A stretch of DNA of 64,000 nt from Erythrocercus mccallii (lineage: Eukaryota; Chordata; Aves; Passeriformes; Dicruridae). The translations under genes and the position numbers were made by a program. The stretch is taken from positions 186,171 to 250,170 of the forward strand of contig VZRG01000300.1 of the NCBI GenBank assembly GCA_013397435.1, written 5' to 3'. Positions 1-11,934 of the stretch are shown here, one piece after another. The stretch's first letter is position 1, and every line of letters starts with the position of its first letter. The notes under the pieces were generated by a model, which did not search any database, had not been told where the DNA came from, and saw only the letters and a program-made list of their open reading frames with translations.

Positions 1-2336
1 CTTGGGATCTCTGCTCAGATCTGTGACACAATAAACAACATCCATATTGTTTTCTTACAAAATGAGCCCCAATCTCACCCAATCACGCCGTGTGCTTGTG
101 CCACCCCAACAACTTCTGAACCTGCCAGCCTGTTTCAGGCAAGCCTGACAAAAAGCCACTGGACTGAAGGGTAGTGAAGGTTGTGTAAGTTCATGAAAAA
201 CAGGCAGCGAGGCATGAGGGACAGCCCAGGTACTCACAGAGCCTCGGGGAGGGGTGGATACCAGAGAGTCCCCAGGAGGGAGGGAGGGAGATCTTCCAGC
301 TGTTCCATGGGATCCATCAACGGGAGCCAGAGCAGGGGCCCTTTGCTGCCCTGGCTGACCTCAGGTCCGTGGATGCCCATCTCTGTTTGCAACAAAACTG
401 GTTTTCAGTTTAAATGCAGTGGCAGTTTGGGCAAAAGTAGCCCGGAGTGAGGTGTAGCTGCTCATCACTTTCTGCAGAAACACAACAAAAAGCCTGAGCA
501 AGTCCAAGCGCTCCAGAGCAGGAAAGCATTTCCTCCTGCCTGGGTTTCTCACATCTGTTGTTTTCTTTCAACAAAAGCAAGAGAAAGGGAGAATTCATTT
601 GAATTTACTGTTAAAATACCTCCAAAAAAGATGAAGCAAAAGGAACTGTTAGAAAGAGGGATAGGTGGAGATTCAAAACACTTTCTCTCGTTGTCCCTTG
701 CACTCACATTATACATATACATAGCCTGATCTTGTGCTATACAGGAAAATAAATTTTAAAGGAGACAATGCAAATCGGGATGAAAGGGGGAAAAAAAAAA
801 AAGAGGATGAGTCAGGTCTGTTCTGCTTATCTGAACCGAGGGGGAGCCTGCCTGGTGCTCCTGACAGATTTTTTCCGAAAAGATAATGCCCTGGGTTGAT
901 GACAGTTTATGAGATAGACTTTGAGGGGTATGAAAATTGCTGGTAGGTACTTGAATGGCTTTGACTGCACGGAGTGAATTGGAGTTGAGTCGCAACAATT
1001 TCCCCAAAGCTGTGCAGATTAACATAAAAATACCAAGGAAGTCCAATCTTTGAATTTTTATCTGCTTCAGCTCGAGAGAGTCAAATAGGGGCATTACAGA
1101 AGTGCCATCCATTTGAATCGATTGTCGCTGCAGCTTTTGTGGGAAGGCTGCATCTGGGTTTATTGATAACGTTGTTGAGGTGCTTAGAAACACAAGTATG
1201 TTGGGTTTATTTTCCCTTTAGTAACTCATTCTTGTTTCTGGCATTTTGTTAAGATATTTTTTAGTTCTGATCTCCTCTGGAGATCTCCGCTGAGCTGAGC
1301 ATTGGTAACAGAGATGCTCTGTGCATCTTTTCTCCAAGAGTTTGCCATAAACCTGAATCTTTTTCAAAGCTTTCTTGTAAATTTTAAGGTAATTTTTTTT
1401 GCTGGAGGAAAAACTGAGATGAAGAAGAGAATCTAGGAATTGTGATTTACCAACCTTTTAGTGAGGAAGCTTAGCTAGGTGCTTTTTTTAAACCTTATCA
1501 GCTGAAATGCAAGTTTAGTGGCCAAAACTTCCTGATGATCTCCATCGTGGCCATCACTTCACCCATTTTACTTCCTTTGCTGCTCTGCTGCTCCCTGACT
1601 GCACGGAGAAGATACAAAATCTCTCTCACATCACCCACATCTAAAATCACCCACATTCGAGAAGTAACTTTATACGTGAAGTTTCAGGTTTGGGGACGAG
1701 TGTTTTAGGTTGTGGATGTGTCCTGCTGTCAAAGAAACACGAGGGAAATTCCACCTACTGAGGGGGCTGTGTCACTGCGAGCCTTGCGCTCCTCTGGTTT
1801 AAAAAATAGCTTTTTAGGAGCTGTGGCCAATGACTTCACCATTTTGCCTTTGTTCTCATCTTTAGAAACAGTTCCTGCACCTAAGGAGGTGGTTGTGAGA
1901 ATTAGTCATTGGCTTTAGAGCTCTTTGAAGAAGGCAAGTGGTGGATTACAGCTCCATGTTTATTAATGCCACGGCTTAATATGATGAGAATGTTTCACAG
2001 CTGAGTTCAGCCAGGATGGAGCCCAGCAGGTTGCAGAGGGCTTTACTTCACTGATCTCCCCCAGCTGTGCCAGTTGTTACCTGGCCCATCACACCTGATC
2101 CATGGGCTGCAGCGGGGAGCCTTCCCTCTCCACACTCCCCCAGTGCTTCCACTGGCCTCCTGCCACAGCACACGCCAAATTTAAATCTGGCTCTGTGTTT
2201 TTGGCTTCGTTCCTTCAAAATGTTTTCAATTTTCTTGGCTTCAACCGATCCCAATGGCATCTTTTTTATGATGCACTTTATTCTACTGCTTCAAGTGCAA
2301 TAACACTCCTAAAGCTCAGTCTATTTTTAATTACCC

Positions 2337-2359
2337 AAAAAAAAAAAAAAAAAAAAAAA
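2337..2359 (+). repeat. Poly(A) run, 23 A
   Basis: The longest A run in the window. Upstream sequence shows no recognised LINE, SINE or retrocopy, so I do not call it a retroposon tail. Confidence 0.85.
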
Positions 2360-2507
2360 GGCAGAGCCTGGTATTGTTCTGTCACTGGTAGTGGCAGAAA
2401 GGGAGGATTTTTCTTCATCTTTAAATTTGATTGAATTTAAATCTCGACATACATAGTGGTTTTAGTGGAACTTTGCTATAATTGGAAGGGCAAATGGTTG
2501 TTTGCTC

Positions 2508-2537
2508 TGGTATTGATTAAATTGGTATTGATTAAAC
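2508..2537 (+). repeat. 15-bp tandem duplication
   Basis: TGGTATTGATTAAAT followed directly by the same unit with one change. Confidence 0.7.
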
Positions 2538-3232
2538 AAAGGCATTGCCACATGTTGGAGGATCTCAGAGTGCTTCAGCACTGGTGAATGAAGATTTGGA
2601 CAATGTCATCGCTTTCTCTGCTTTCCTCTCTGATGAGGAAGCTGAAGTAACTTTGTAAGGCTGATACTGAGGTAATGCTTGCTGGGACAGTTCCTGATCT
2701 GTAGCAGGGCACGTGCAGAGCTGGGTCAAACCCTCCCCACAGCAGCTGGAGTGATTCCCACGTTTATTCTCTGCTTTGCTCCTCGCCCTGAGCTCTGTTT
2801 GGCTGCACTTGCACCAGGAGAAGCTTCCTTGCCTGTGGGATTTCAGACTGCTGTGGTGGTGTCAACCCACGTGTTTCTGCAGTTCTTACGTGGGCATGGA
2901 TTTATGGGGAGGGGAAAAAGGGATGGGAGGAGGACAGTGGCTGTGTTTGGGTTGTGTGAGTGTCCTCTCCTTGACAGGTGGGTTAAATAAAATGTTTAGT
3001 GAAGTGGTTTTTGCCACTTTTCATTTTATTTGCGCATCAGCTCTTCCTTTGCATGAGAATAGAAAGTAATTTTGTTTCAAGTTCTGGGAACCTGAAGACA
3101 TGCTGAATAGGTAAAACTTTGTTCTATTTATAGGTTGCAGAATTTCTTTGTACAGTAAACCAGTTTGTTTTAATTTAAACTATGTATTCAGCACATTTAG
3201 CTTAATTTTATTTAACTACAAGTTCAACGTGT

Positions 3233-3285
3233 CTTTTTCATTGTTTCTTAAATTTGTGACATAAACCCAAAGTACAATGAAAAAG
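3233..3285. repeat. 11-bp inverted repeat
   Basis: CTTTTTCATTG at 3233-3243 and CAATGAAAAAG at 3275-3285, with 31 bp between, in AT-rich DNA. May be chance. Confidence 0.4.
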
Positions 3286-6200
3286 TCAGACTAGTCATTA
3301 AGGAACTTCATTTACCATTTTAAACATCAAACGTGTTGACTTGCATAGTTTATTAATTTTTACAGATGCCCCACTATAAAAATAGGACAGCTTTGCACAA
3401 CAGGCCAAGGCCTGGTTTATGGAGAAATATGCCTTTGTTGTTCACCACCAGCAAAAATCAGTCTTTCATTAAAGGAAAAAAAAAAGGCAAACCAAAAAAT
3501 GCAGAGCAAGAGAGCTTAAATAAATCAGAATTGAAGTATTTTGCTCCTGTTTTGCATCAATAAATCCTGTATTAAAGGCAGAAAAGGCAGGATGGTTGAA
3601 GAAGGATTGGCAGGCAAGTTAGCAGTAGTGTTCCTCACGGACTGGTCTCAAAGCCTGGTGTTAATCAAGGTATTGACTAATGATAGAGCAGAAATTAATG
3701 GGAAGTGTCATCAGAAGAAGAAAAACAGGAGATCCCAGGAGAAGAATGACTGGGACTATTTGCGTGTAAGCAAATGTGAGTTCTTGTAACTCAAACTCTG
3801 ATAGAAAGCTGGGGGTTCTGTGTGGGAATTCGGATGTATTAACCAATCATAGGATAATTCTGATGTCCTGATGATAAAGGTACGTTCTGGGATCACATTT
3901 GCCAACTGAATTATTCCCACTGCTGACAAGGAAATGCAAATGCCACTGCAACAGGTTTTAGTGAGGCACTGTTTGAAATGCATTCTGCATTCCTTGTCCA
4001 TAGGAGAAAGATTGATTCCAGCTGGAAAAGGTGCAGTGGAGGGCATCTGCTAGAAATGATCTGGAGGGCAGGAAATCTGGCTCCCAAAATGATTAAAGGA
4101 ACCTGGATGGTGAGGTGGTGACAAAAAAAAGGCAGAGAAAAATTAGATTCCTTCTCTATAAATATCCTGGTGTAAATACCAGAGACGGAGAAGAGTTCTT
4201 TAAGTTAAATGACAATTCTGGCACATGAACAAAAGGCTCTGAAAAAGTTTAGGCTGGAAAAGAGCAGAATAGCTTCAAACCAAGGGAGGTGCTTGAAGAG
4301 CCTTCTAATGGGAATTGTGTAAAAACCTGATTGCTGTGAAGATGGAGCCTGATAAATGTATTCATGGGATTATGCAATGTGGTTGGCTTCAGTATTAAGG
4401 GATCAGACTCTGGATTTCCGGTTCTGCGCTTTTTCAAATACACTTAAGAATCCTGCAGGTATGAAAAAAAACATGGAAGGTTTACATTTTAAGAAATATT
4501 TTCATTCACGGTGTGGGTTTCGCTGTTTCAAATACACTAATAACTGTATTGGGTGAACTGTGGAATGGAGGAAGTACCTTCTGAGTTGGGAAAAAGCAGC
4601 AGCTGCCACCTGCTTCCGTATTTTAGTGGTCGGTTTTGGTGGCAGGCCTGTGCTACTTCGATATTTATTTTTTAAAATTTAAAGCCTTTTGTATAGTAAA
4701 GTTAGGGCTTGAAATAGATTGCGCTCAAAACGCTGACAATTATTTATTGTTATTTATCATTGTATGGTGTTTTTAAAAAAACCTGCAGCACTTAAGGTAC
4801 ACGAGTGTTTATTATCAATCCTGGTGTTCTCGTTATTGATCCCCGTTTTCCCCATTTACAAATAGTCCCCAGATTTCTGGTTGCTTTACTAAAATCCCAA
4901 TAAATAAGATCAAGCGCCTTTTTGTCAGAAGGCTGCTGTTGTTTTATCAAAGACAGGTGCCAGACTATTTTAGCACGGTGTAACTTTGATTTCATGGGCA
5001 CTTTGTGCTCAGGATTTCCATGCTGCTTATGTTTTGATTCGGCCTCAGTTCTCCAGCCTTGTCTGGCATTGAGAGCTGAGTCTTCCCCATCCTCTGTCCT
5101 TAAGCAGGAATATTCTGCCTGGAGGTCTCCGTGATTCCAGAGGGACACTGGAAGTAGAGGATGTCTGTGGTTACAGGAGAACTTCAGACACACTTTCAGA
5201 GCGGCTGTGGGATGTCAGAGCTCACCCTCACTTCACCCCTACCCTCTCTTCACCCAGCAGCAGCATCTCTATTCAGCCTGAGGGCTTGACCTTGGCTATC
5301 TCCAATCTCCAGCATGTTCTCCTCGCTTCCCACGTGTGCTTCTTATTCACTTTCTCAATTCAGGATGCAAATGGCAGATGGTTTTTCTTTTTTGGCTTCA
5401 AGGTCTTCTCATCGAGCCTTTCAGCCATTCAGCCTCTCAAACTAGTTCGCTCAATTACCTCAACTTTTTGAAACTGCAAACCTTGTGGACCTGCTTTTAT
5501 TTTGCTTAAACTGAGTCAATTTGTGGAAAATAGGCTTGAATCGAGAGATCACAAGTGGCTTTTATAAAAGCATCCTCACTATTTGCCAAAAGTCTCCCGC
5601 AGCATCACCCCCCATTTGCTCAGTGCCTGTTTTGTTCTGAGGTCTGTTGGCTCCTATATCCTGGATTTACAGGGCCCCGCTGTTGGTAGTTGTTCTTCCT
5701 TCTATATCTGGAATTTAAGACTCCCTTATCAGCCAGTTCCTCAGAGTATTTCTTTTTCTCTCTAGCCATTTTTAAAAGCTCTCTGCACACATCCAAACCC
5801 GGCGGTGGGGTCTCCAGCGGACCTCTAGCACAGTCCCAGCAGACAGCCTTTTACAGCCTTTTCCCAAAGTGACTCTAATCCAGAACGATCGTTTTATGCC
5901 TGCTATCGCTTTGGATTTTTAGCAAACACAGATGATTCACTCAGCTCACAGAAAGAACTGTGGAACAATGTCCCAAAAGATTATTTAAATGGGGTTTTGG
6001 GTGTGGCTTTGGGGTGACCATGGGTAGTGTGCAGGCTCAAGGTCTGACTTTGATGGGGGGCTTTGAAGGTGGGTGTTTTCCCCAGCCACCTGCAGACGTG
6101 TTTCCTAGCTGCCTTTACTACAGGATGATGGTAATTTCTAACAGATTGTCTTCCTGACAAGGAGGAATTATCCCTGGTTTACATTGTGGGAGCTGAACCC

Positions 6201-7572
6201 GGGGAGAAATGGAACAGCTGGCTTAAACACACAGGTCTGTGTGAGCAGAGTCTGCGCTCCCCCAGTCGTTTCAAGCACTCTCAGCAATCTGGCAGCTTGT
6301 CAAGGCCCCTCAAATTGTGTGGACTCGAGGGTGAGCTGAAGTGGTGGAGCATTGCAGCCTTGAGTCTGGTAGCCTGGTGCAACAAAGCTGAAAACGATGC
6401 TTTTGTACTTTACCCAACTGCTTGGTTTGCAGTCACTTTTAATTTAAGTTTAGACAGTGCTGAGTGCTTAATTAACCCCCCCTCCCCTGCTTTTGGTAGA
6501 CAGGAGTGTAATGCTCAAGCTATGCCACAGTTACAATATGTAGGTGTTTGGGGATTATGTTATAGGCAAGCAAAACGATTGTTTCTTTTTAACTTCTATT
6601 TAAATATAGTTCAAATGATGGAATATTTAGTAGAGCAGAATAAGCTGATGCCTTCCAGCTTTTTCATACCGGTGGTTACCAGATGTGTCTGTATTTAGAA
6701 CCCTGCCATCTGTTCCAGGGTGGAGTTTGGGGCTAGTCTCGGTATTTGGATGTGTCTTCTTCCTTGGGTATCTCTGGAAAACTTCAAAGCATCTGTGCTG
6801 AGATGAAGGGGAAGCATGGTTAGCTGTAATACTCCAGGAATTCAAGGGAAATTTCCAGAAATGCAGCTGATTCCTTAGTGCAGCAGGGCTTGGAAGGGGA
6901 AGGAGCCGTGAGGAGAGAGGCAGCGCTGGTATTTTGTGCCGTTGCTCAGCCACTGCCAAGACCCAGTCGGAGTTTTGCTTGGCTGTCACCAGGCTGGGCT
7001 GCTGCTTCCTGCTTTGGATTCCATCTTTCTTAACAGTCCATGGAATTTCCAGGAGTATTGCAATATGGAAGTTTCTTAATGGGATTTAAAAAATCATTTC
7101 TGTAGACAAGTTCTATTTAGATATGTTTTGGATAATTTCTTTTGATGCTGGATTGGTGTAGAATTATTGTGAGCTGTTACAGAGAAAGAGGAGGGAAACC
7201 TGCTCTACCTTTACCCTCTCCCACCACGTCCAGCTCCACCAAAGCCAGGAGTGACGCATCACACTGCAATTAATTTTTGGCCATTTTGGGGATGGGGAAA
7301 AACACATTTTGATCAACAAACTACTTGTGAAAAAGACTCATCTAGTACTGAAAACAACCTTTGGTTGACAGTGATCTGGGACATACTGGGAAGCAGGGAA
7401 AGCTACACACGTCTCTGTCCATCCAGTATCTCATGGTTTATTTGTCACTACTATCTTTGTCTGTCAGAACTTAAATAATTGTTGCTGAAATAGGAAAATG
7501 AGCCTTTTAGAAAGCTTCTTGTGAAGAAAAGAACTCAGAGTGGTTATGAATGGTTTTATGAACAAAGCATTG

Positions 7573-7643
7573 TGGCAATGGGGTTGGAACAAGATGATTT
7601 TTAAGGTCCCCTCCAACACATACCACTACATGACTCTGTGATA
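7573..7643 (+). mobile_element. CR1 LINE, 3' tail remnant
   Basis: Diverged CR1 3' end: GGTTGGAACAAGATGATTTT, then the 'ggtccc-tccaac' block and an ATGACTCTGTGAT terminal repeat. About 70 bp, old, heavily 5'-truncated. Confidence 0.7.
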
Positions 7644-9142
7644 ATACAGTCATTTAATTAATTTATCTAGAATGTTCGTCCCTAACCAAGCATGTAGCAG
7701 TGCAATTCGACATACTCAGAGTGTGATCCATAATATTCCACCCCAAACAAAAGCTTCTACTCCACTTCTTGCCCAATGATTTTTCTTTTACAAAGCCAGG
7801 TAAAATAAAACCAGTAACTGTGCCCTCATTAACAAGGGAACAGGCATTTCTTTTCCTCACCCCATTTAAGCACCAGGCAGTGTCCTCCAGCATCTTACCA
7901 AAAGCTTCCACTACTTTTATATGCTTATTTTCTTTTGCTGTCAGGAACTGGTTCCTCTGTGCAGGATGCTGACAGTTCATTGTGCTTGCTCTTTTGATCC
8001 CAGCTGGGGCTGCACCAGTTCCAAAGCAGAATTAGGCTTTGAGAGGGAAGGGTCTGTGTGTCCATTCCACCCTTTCCTGCTCCTGACAGGAAATACTGCT
8101 CCTGGGTGTTTAATTTCATGTGCCAGCCCTTGCCATGCTTTATGGCCAGCAGTGGGGTGTATTGTTACAATACTCCTTGTGCCCACGGGGTCTTGAAAGG
8201 GCTTTATTTAACTGTACTGAGATGCCTTTACCTACCACTGAAATGCAGCTACTTAAGCTGCAAAGCCTGGCAGCTGCTCCAACAGCAGGAGCACGACCAG
8301 GCCACTGCTTTTATGTCGTAAAGGAAGGAAAGAAAAAAAAAAAATTCCATATCCCTTAAAAAACTGCAGGGAAAATGTAAATTGTCAGAATATAATTACG
8401 TAAACTGGAGATTGGCCAGCACTCCAGATTAACATTTCCTCTCATGAAGCCGTGGGATACCTGGTGGCCAAAAGCAGTCGGAGTCTCAGCAGGATTAAAA
8501 ACTGAGCTTTGCTGTGTAGTTGCTCCATAGTGGCTGAGAGATGTAGATAATCTATTTAGCACCTACAGCACCCTGGGGCTAAAAAGTGGCTGAATCCTAT
8601 GAAATCCAATAGGAGTGTTTGAGGTTAAGAGTGCGGTCTGAAAACATTCCGTGGAACTTGTAAAATCCGCAGATGGTCTGACCTTGGTACCGTCTCCTGT
8701 GGAAGGGAGGAGAAAGAGATTAAAAGAGATGTACCAAAAGGATCACAGCGGGGAAAAGTTGGAAGCTCAGGGTCCTCCCCACCATCATTGTGCCATGTTT
8801 TTCTGAGGTTTATTTCAGGCCATGGAAGTGTGCCATGGAAATGTGCATTGGCTGGCTCTGAAACTCAATACCTGCTTGCAATGACTCAGTGTAATTTAGA
8901 GCAGATTGGAGACACCAGGATGCAGGAGGAAAGTGGAATGAGGAAGAGGGAATGTGGTGCGGAGAAGGAAAAGAGGGGAAATGGGGATCATTTACGTGGA
9001 GAGGACACAAAGGTGTGATGGCATTCACTGTGTTCAGCTGCAGCTGCCAAGTGTAGAGTAACTTGAAAGGTGATAAATATAAGGAAGGTTCCCAGCCTGA
9101 AATGATACAGAGGTGTCTAAAGGAGTCATTCTGTGAGCAGAA

Positions 9143-9357
9143 TCCCACACTGGTTTGGGTTGGAAGGGACCTTAGAGCTCCTCCAGTGCCACCCCCTGCC
9201 ATGGGCAGGGACACCTTCCACCATCCCAGCTTGCTCCAAGCCCCATCTCCAACCTGGCCTTGGACAATTCTAGGGATGGGGCAGCCACAGCTTCTCTGGG
9301 AAATGTATTCCAGGGCATCACCACCCTCACAGGGAAGCATTTCTTCCTAAAGGTTGA
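9143..9357 (-). mobile_element. CR1 LINE fragment, 5'-truncated
   Basis: In + strand order it reads the reverse of a CR1 3' end: GGTTTGGGTTGGAAGGGACC, then the 'catgggcagggacacc' and 'gccacagcttctctggg' blocks, ending near 'ttcttcctaaagg'. Truncation at its 5' end is normal for CR1. It belongs to the same layout group as the copies at 15.3, 47.9, 50.6, 52.8, 59.1 and 60.4 kb. Confidence 0.9.
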
Positions 9358-11219
9358 ACAGAAGGCCAAGATCTAAAGTGGTGCTGCTTTTTAGGTGGCT
9401 TTGCTTTACATCTGCATGTTTCCCTACAGCAGGATTAGTGTTTTCAGTCCTCCGCCCTGTCAGCTTCAACTCAAGGTCACCGTGGAATTTCCAAGTCTCT
9501 AACAGGACTGGCAGTGTGAATTGAGTCTGTTCCTTTGGGAAAACAGGTTTGGAAGCTGATAGGGGTAAAAGGCTTTTCCTTGCCAGGAAAGTGTCGAGCA
9601 ACGTTATCGGCAACTTATTTTCTTATTTAAATAATTATTAATCATAGGTTATAGACCCTGCCCTTTAGGAGCCATTTCTGATGTGGAAATTTTACATGTA
9701 TATGAGAAAATAAAAGCCCAGATGGCAGAAAAGGTGGGAAATGAGGGTACTTGAATGCGGTAATTTTTCTTTTGGGATGAGTAGAAGGCAGGGGAGCAGT
9801 GGATTTTTCACTTGTTAGAAGGGAAGCTGAAAACTCCTCTTTAAAACGAATTCCTGTTAGAGGAAGGAGGGGAAACAGAGAAGGGGATTAAATCCAAAGG
9901 TGTCTCTGTCAATATAATCTGTAATAGCCTTCAGAGCGCTTCCTGAAAGGGACACCTGCCAGACCGGCTGCTGATCCTGACAGCTTCTTTTCTTTTGGGA
10001 GCTGGGAGAAGAATTGTTCTCCAGAGCTGTCCCTGAAGTGCACATTCTCCACTGCTGTTTCTTCCTCGGTGAGGACCTGAAGGGAATGATTGTCTCCCTG
10101 TTTCCTCCTGCAGAGCTCCAGGTAGATCAGGGTGGAATACAAAACCCCCAGCCGTGGCACAGTGGGAACAGATGTGTGTGGTAGGACAACGTGGGCGTGT
10201 TCAGTGATTCGAATGTTAATTTAGTCTTTACACTGTGTCATAGTCATAGCCTTTTTATAATTTTGGTCCTGATAAAATATAAAAAGTATTGTTTCTCCAA
10301 GCCTTTGAACCTGCAGTTCCTATTCCTGCCTTTCCGTACAGCACATTCCCTGCGGCGAGATTGGATTTTGTATCTCTTATCAAAGGGCAGACCTGTGCCC
10401 CTGCTTCACCCCTCGCTGGTTTTTCATCTCAGAATAAAACTGAGTTTCTCCTTGCATTCTTTACACATGTGTAAATGACTGTTAAAAAGTGCAGAGCGAT
10501 GGAAAAGTGGTTTTTTGCCGTTTTGAAGTGCTCATGTTTTATTAAAGCTGAGATTCCCGGAGCTTTGTGGCCAGAAATATACCATCCTCTTTACTCCTGG
10601 AGATAACCCCCATTTCTTCCTGTGAAAAGCTCTCTTAATTCCCCCCAAGTTGTTATATTGTGTGTTTTGGTGTGGGATTTGATTGCCACAGATACAAATG
10701 CCTTTCATGGAGCTCCTAATATATAAAATTAGAGTGCATAAACAGAGGACTGGACTTGTGTGATGTGGTTTTGTTGTGAGAAGATGCTGGCACTGTTACG
10801 TGCCTTTCCCCCCACCTTTATTTCTTCATTGCTTTTCCCCCCTTCTTTTGCTTCAGTTACCATCTGTTGCATGCTATGTTTAGTACTAGAGGCTGATTTC
10901 TACATCGCTCCTCTGATTTAACCACTGATGCTGTTCACGCCAACCCTCCAGCATGGATCTGGATGTTATTTTCTAACAAACTCCAAACCATAGTGGTACT
11001 TTAGTATCTTCTGATCACTTTGCCACAACACAGTTGTTTTCCTAACCTCTTTTGCCAGGAGACACCTGGACGTCCACATCACTCCAGGGCTGAGGCACGA
11101 CAGAGCTCCATGGGGGCATCCTCATGGGGTTCCTGGGGGAATACACAGCACTGCATGGACTGACTGAGCTCCAGGGGACACTCTGACAGGGTTTTAGGGG
11201 GTCACACAGTGCTGCTTCC
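9358..11219. other. Upstream flank of the CpG island
   Basis: No gene or repeat recognised. CpG-poor until about 11.2 kb. If transcription from the island is bidirectional, a divergent transcript would run through here on the - strand; no good - strand donor was seen near the island edge. Confidence 0.5.
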
Positions 11220-11336
11220 CCACAGGGCCGGGCTGCGGCTGCCCCTTCGACACAGCATCGTACACTGACAACATGGCGGCTCCTCCGTGAGGGGAGCGGA
11301 GGGTGTGAGCCACGAGGCGCGCGCGCCTGCCTTTTC

Positions 11337-11345
11337 GGCGGGAAA
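11337..11345 (+). promoter_or_regulatory. E2F-type site GGCGGGAAA
   Basis: Exact match to the E2F consensus (reverse of TTTSSCGC). It lies in the left part of the CpG island, 18 bp before an NRF1-like site. E2F sites at this position are typical of genes whose transcription rises at G1/S. Binding is inferred from motif only. Confidence 0.5.
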
Positions 11346-11362
11346 ACGCGCCCGGGCGCGGC

Positions 11363-11373
11363 GCGCGTGCGCA
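11363..11373 (+). promoter_or_regulatory. NRF1-like palindromic site
   Basis: GCGCGTGCGCA matches the NRF1 palindrome (YGCGCAYGCGCR) with one central mismatch. It sits inside the CpG island just downstream of the E2F-type site. NRF1 sites mark TATA-less island promoters and are usually within about 100 bp of the start site. Confidence 0.5.
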
Positions 11374-11426
11374 GTGGAGAGAGCCGAGCTGAGAGACGCT
11401 TCGGCTGTTCCCGGCAGGTTCCGGAG

Positions 11427-11439
11427 GCGAGAGTCTCGC
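11427..11439. repeat. Short palindrome GCGAGA-g-TCTCGC
   Basis: Perfect 6-bp arms around a single base, in the island core. It resembles the TCTCGCGAGA motif of island promoters with its halves swapped, so it is a relative at best. Confidence 0.35.
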
Positions 11440-11457
11440 TGCTCCCCGCCCTTAACC

Positions 11458-11558
11458 CTTCGGTGTCTCCGCCCCCGCTTCGCTTATCTCCGCCCCCGCT
11501 TCGGCTATCTCCGCCTCTCTTCGTTAAGTTCCGCCATCACTTCGGTAACTTCCGCCGG
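11458..11558 (+). repeat. Five-copy ~20.5-bp promoter tandem repeat
   Basis: Units start at 11458, 11478, 11499, 11519 and 11540. Each opens with CTTCG and carries a TCCGCC core; the first two end in CCCCCG, giving GC boxes, and the last two read TTCCGCC, giving ETS-like cores. Unit lengths are 20, 21, 20, 21 and about 19 bp, close to two DNA helical turns, so the cores would face the same side of the helix. The array lies between the NRF1/E2F cluster and the first good donor sites. The function (phased binding of Sp/KLF or ETS proteins) is inferred; the repeat itself is visible. Confidence 0.8.
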
Positions 11559-11934
11559 TTCGGTCGGAAATGGCCGAAGACGTGCGAGACCCAGAGGTTT
11601 AAGGGGAGAAGATCGGCTGGCTTCTCGGAATAAACCAACTGTGTCCGGTCCGTGGGGGGGGAGCAGGGGAAGGCGGACGGAGCGGGAAGACGAGGCAGCG
11701 GCTATGGCTCCCCCCCCAGCCACTCGCGGCTCCGCCGGGAGGGCGAAGTGAGGGCGCCGAGAGGTAGGAGCGGACCGTACCACGCACGGGGAGAGGGGGA
11801 GGAAGGTGGGAGAGCGGTAACACGCCCCCCCAGGAACCCCCCCCCGCGGCAGCCCGTGGGGCCGGGTAAGGCGGGAATGGTACAGTCCGGGGGAAGCCCC
11901 CTAGAGCGGCGGCGTTGGGGGGCTCGGCTGGGGC

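Larger units (their letters stand above)
1..7572. other. No gene seen; AT-rich non-coding DNA
   Basis: No exon with convincing splice sites, no recognised transposon and no RNA gene. The part at about 780-1190 has scattered CpGs, balanced composition and no repeat, and is open on the - strand for 145 codons; it looks more like a conserved non-coding block than protein. Small repeats at 2337, 2508 and 3233 are listed separately. Confidence 0.5.

Noticed and set aside
2048..2360. Possible processed pseudogene in front of the 23-A run
   Set aside because: No recognisable coding sequence, no AATAAA at the right distance and no flanking duplication were found.
11287..11751. 154-codon + strand open frame across the CpG island
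   Set aside because: GC-rich island DNA is poor in stop codons. The frame runs through the 20-bp promoter repeat, and overlapping frames on both strands are equally open.
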